From assembly GCA_947585885.1 (NCBI GenBank), contig CANPXI010000046.1:1-7751 (forward strand): a stretch of 7,751 nt of DNA, given 5' to 3'. Every line of letters begins with the position of its first letter. The stretch's first letter is position 1. This DNA comes from an uncultured Bacilli bacterium (lineage in GTDB: Bacteria; Bacillota_I; Bacilli_A; RF39; UBA660). Under the pieces are notes generated by a model. The model ran no database searches, was not told the origin of the DNA, and saw only the letters and a list, made by a program, of their open reading frames with translations. This document shows, in pieces, positions 6,152 to 7,751 of this stretch. The position numbers and the translations under genes are program-made.

Positions 6152-6177
6152 AAAGTACTAGTTATTTAGTACTTTTT
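6150..6177. terminator. Bidirectional intrinsic terminator between convergent genes
   Basis: An 11-bp perfect stem AAAAAGTACTA/TAGTACTTTTT (6150-6160 with 6167-6177) and a 6-nt loop. It overlaps the stop codon of the plus-strand gene (6149-6151) and holds that of the minus-strand gene (6162-6164) in its loop. Terminal A and T runs allow function in both directions. Confidence 0.88.
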
Positions 6178-6758
6178 AATTTATTTATCATATTTTCTTT
6201 TCTATTAGCCTTAATAAAATCTAACAACTCACTATCAAATTCTAAAATAGTTTCTCTATCTAAATAATGTAATAATCTTAATTCCTTTTTCTCATTAACA
6301 GAAAGATTATCTTTTAACCTAACTAATTCATCTAGAGTAATATTTGGATTATGAGAAAAAATAGCAAATATATCTCTAGTTCCTAAATTATATGAATCAG
6401 TACTTAATAAATGAAATTTTTTATAAAAAACTTCATCAAAATGACCAAAATGATAAAATATAGATAATCTAAATCTTAAATCACTATAATTAGTCATAAT
6501 CATATTTCTATTTTTTACCATAAATGTTACTGCATCTTCTTTTTCATATCCTAAACTACTTAAAATATAATTAATAAATGCCATATTTTTTGAAATATTA
6601 CCTAAAGTAACATTAGGATTATTAACATAGAAAGATTTTATTCTCATCAAAAATGATGAATCTCCTATATGATATTCTTTAGAAATATTTCTAATTTCAT
6701 CTAAAATCAATTTTTCTTTATAACTATCATATCTATAATTATTATACTTATAAGACAT
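6162..6758 (-). CDS. Unknown all-helical protein with repeat-like motifs
   Basis: No confident family match. The 198-residue product has no signal peptide or membrane helix and appears almost entirely alpha-helical. The first 16 residues are rich in Tyr, Asn and Lys. Two similar motifs, NNPNVTL (46-52) and HNPNITL (136-142), are 90 residues apart and suggest internal repetition. The stretch from about 63 to 105, with leucine-glycine, a helix, an Asn-Arg-Asn turn and another helix ending in phenylalanine-glycine, resembles the helix spacing of mTERF-type repeats. That is a pattern impression, not a domain call. SD AAAGGGGGAG lies just before the ATG, and the gene has its own strong promoter. 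It follows rbgA on the same strand and ends in a bidirectional terminator. Confidence 0.88.
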   Translation of the reverse strand: MSYKYNNYRYDSYKEKLILDEIRNISKEYHIGDSSFLMRIKSFYVNNPNVTLGNISKNMAFINYILSSLGYEKEDAVTFMVKNRNMIMTNYSDLRFRLSIFYHFGHFDEVFYKKFHLLSTDSYNLGTRDIFAIFSHNPNITLDELVRLKDNLSVNEKKELRLLHYLDRETILEFDSELLDFIKANRKENMINKLKSTK

Positions 6759-6785
6759 AAACGTCTCCCCCTTTGCAACTTTTTA

Positions 6786-6814
6786 AGTATACCATATTAA
6801 ATACAATTAGTCAA
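6786..6814 (-). promoter_or_regulatory. Extended -10 promoter overlapping the rbgA stop codon
   Basis: The -35 TTGACT (6809-6814), a 17-nt spacer and the -10 TATACT (6786-6791), with an upstream TGG giving an extended -10. The -35 shares bases with the GAC-TAA end of rbgA. The transcript should start near 6779, about 20 nt before the ATG at 6758. Confidence 0.85.
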
Positions 6815-7661
6815 ATGTTATTTTACTTAAACTACCATTTTTTATAGAATTTATAATTAAATAATTAATTTTATCATAATTAACTTCCCCATTTATCATA
6901 GGAATATTTTTATATTTGCTTATCATATTATATGCATTTTCTAAATCATTTTTATCAAAACAATCAATACCAAAATATTTAAATAATTTATCTTTATAAA
7001 AACTATTTAACTTATCTAAAATATGAATAGCCACCTCATCTACTGGTAACACATCTTCCTTAATAATATTCATACTTGCTAAATTAAGAGCTACTTCCAT
7101 ATCTTCAAATTTAGGCCATAATACACCAGGAGTATCTATTAAATCAACATCTTTATCAATTTTTATAGTACTTATATTTTTAGTAACACCAGGAATATTT
7201 GCACTTTTAGCTACATTTTTACCTACAAGCTTATTAATTAAAGTACTCTTTCCAACATTAGATACTCCAACAATCATAACCTTTGCTTTTTTAGGTAATA
7301 ACCCCTTCTCTTTTCTTTTTTCATTAATACTCTTCATAGAACTATTAATAACACTTAATAATTCTTTCTTAACATTTTTATCATTTATATCACTAAAAAC
7401 TACTTTATACCCTAAATCTTCATAATACTTTTTCCATTCTCTTGTCTTTTCCTCATCACATAAATCATACTTACTCATAACAATAATCTTTTCTTTATTT
7501 AAAGTAAAATCATTTATATCTGGTATAAAACTACTCTTAGGTATTCTAGCATCCAATACACATACTACAACATCCACTAAATCAATTTTTTCTCTAATCT
7601 CTCTTTTAGTTTTAGCCATATGTCCTGGATACCAGTTGATGTTTGTTTTATTTTCATTCAT
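6807..7661 (-). CDS. rbgA: Ribosome biogenesis GTPase RbgA (YlqF)
   Basis: A circularly permuted GTPase that drives a late step in 50S ribosomal subunit assembly. Numbered from ATG 7661 (284 residues), the motifs occur in the permuted order: N-terminal WYPGHM (10-15), G4 SKYD (63-66), G1 GVSNVGKST (132-140), G2 around Thr160 in IPGVT, and G3 DTPG (176-179) followed by VLWPKFED. The C-terminal helical domain is present, and the length fits Bacillus RbgA (about 282). G4 is normally NKxD; here Asn is Ser. The frame can start at GTG 7670, which overlaps the previous stop as GTGA and would give 287 residues. ATG 7661 is preferred: the SD-like GTGAT ends 4 nt before it, AAGGA lies a little further upstream, and family members begin close to the WYPGHM motif. 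It is probably co-transcribed with the upstream gene. Confidence 0.96.
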   Translation of the reverse strand: MNENKTNINWYPGHMAKTKREIREKIDLVDVVVCVLDARIPKSSFIPDINDFTLNKEKIIVMSKYDLCDEEKTREWKKYYEDLGYKVVFSDINDKNVKKELLSVINSSMKSINEKRKEKGLLPKKAKVMIVGVSNVGKSTLINKLVGKNVAKSANIPGVTKNISTIKIDKDVDLIDTPGVLWPKFEDMEVALNLASMNIIKEDVLPVDEVAIHILDKLNSFYKDKLFKYFGIDCFDKNDLENAYNMISKYKNIPMINGEVNYDKINYLIINSIKNGSLSKITFD

Positions 7662-7666
7662 TTTTA

Positions 7667-7751
7667 TCACTTTCCTTCATCAATTATTTTTATTTCTATT
7701 CCAACAACTCCATATTTTTCTTGTTCTTCCTTAGGATAATATTCTTCCATA
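7667..7751 (-). CDS. 3' end of an unidentified gene upstream of rbgA (partial)
   Basis: The last 27 codons of a frame entering from the right edge, ending in TGA at 7667-7669. The visible peptide is charged, contains KEEQEKYGVVGIEIK and ends in EGK. That is too little to name. The AAGGA in its last codons (GAA GGA AAG) may serve rbgA translation, and the stop is 5 nt from the preferred rbgA ATG, so the two genes look translationally coupled. An ATG lies one base inside the edge, but a 27-residue gene starting there is unlikely. In Bacillus the signal peptidase or L19 genes lie near rbgA; the visible residues do not let me assign either. Confidence 0.65.
   Translation of the reverse strand, partial: MEEYYPKEEQEKYGVVGIEIKIIDEGK

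Noticed and set aside
7662..7670. GTG 7670 as the rbgA start (GTGA overlap with the upstream stop).
   Set aside because: AAGGA would be only about 2 nt away; ATG 7661 is better spaced and fits the family's short N-terminus. It remains possible.

Overview
The window is very AT-rich (roughly a quarter G+C by eye). It carries compact, mostly single-gene or two-to-three-gene transcription units with strong Shine-Dalgarno (SD) sequences and textbook sigma-A promoters. Gene content (FtsW-type SEDS protein, type II peptide deformylase, RbgA/YlqF GTPase, YjcZ-like tiny membrane protein) points to a low-GC Bacillota. It could be one of the uncultured gut Bacilli related to Mollicutes and Erysipelotrichales, but the exact lineage cannot be fixed from this sequence. 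All eight tryptophans I found are TGG, so the standard bacterial code is used rather than the Mycoplasma code.

Layout. Bases 1-4028 (minus strand) form one apparent operon, read from right to left: an FtsW/RodA/SpoVE-family cell-wall polymerase, then two tandem half-size ABC exporters. The second exporter runs off the left edge at its Walker A motif. The three genes are essentially end to end, and the ribosome binding sites of both ABC genes lie inside the last codons or stop codon of the gene before. The two ABC genes are paralogues that probably form a heterodimer. Their membrane domains have diverged, but the linker and the start of the ATPase domain are almost identical DNA, with only synonymous changes.

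Bases 4029-4370 hold a divergent promoter region and a 66-residue Gly/Tyr-rich, single-helix protein of the YjcZ type (plus strand). It ends in a perfect 14-bp hairpin shared with a convergent unknown gene (minus strand). That unknown gene and the peptide deformylase gene diverge from back-to-back promoters around 4814-4879. The promoter position shows that the longest reading frame of the unknown gene overstates its 5' end: the first usable start is at 4790.

Bases 5449-6177 hold the deformylase terminator and a membrane-anchored protein of unknown function with a very acidic tail (plus strand). A second bidirectional hairpin terminator overlaps the stop codons of this gene and of its convergent neighbour.

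Bases 6162-7751 (minus strand) carry, in transcription order, the last 27 codons of an unidentified gene, the ribosome-assembly GTPase RbgA, and an unknown all-helical 198-residue protein. The last has its own strong promoter, whose -35 box overlaps the rbgA stop codon. No tRNA, rRNA, CRISPR array or insertion sequence was seen, and no gap between genes exceeds 300 bases. Several core growth functions are therefore close together (wall synthesis, N-terminal protein processing, 50S subunit assembly), interspersed with lineage-specific small proteins.
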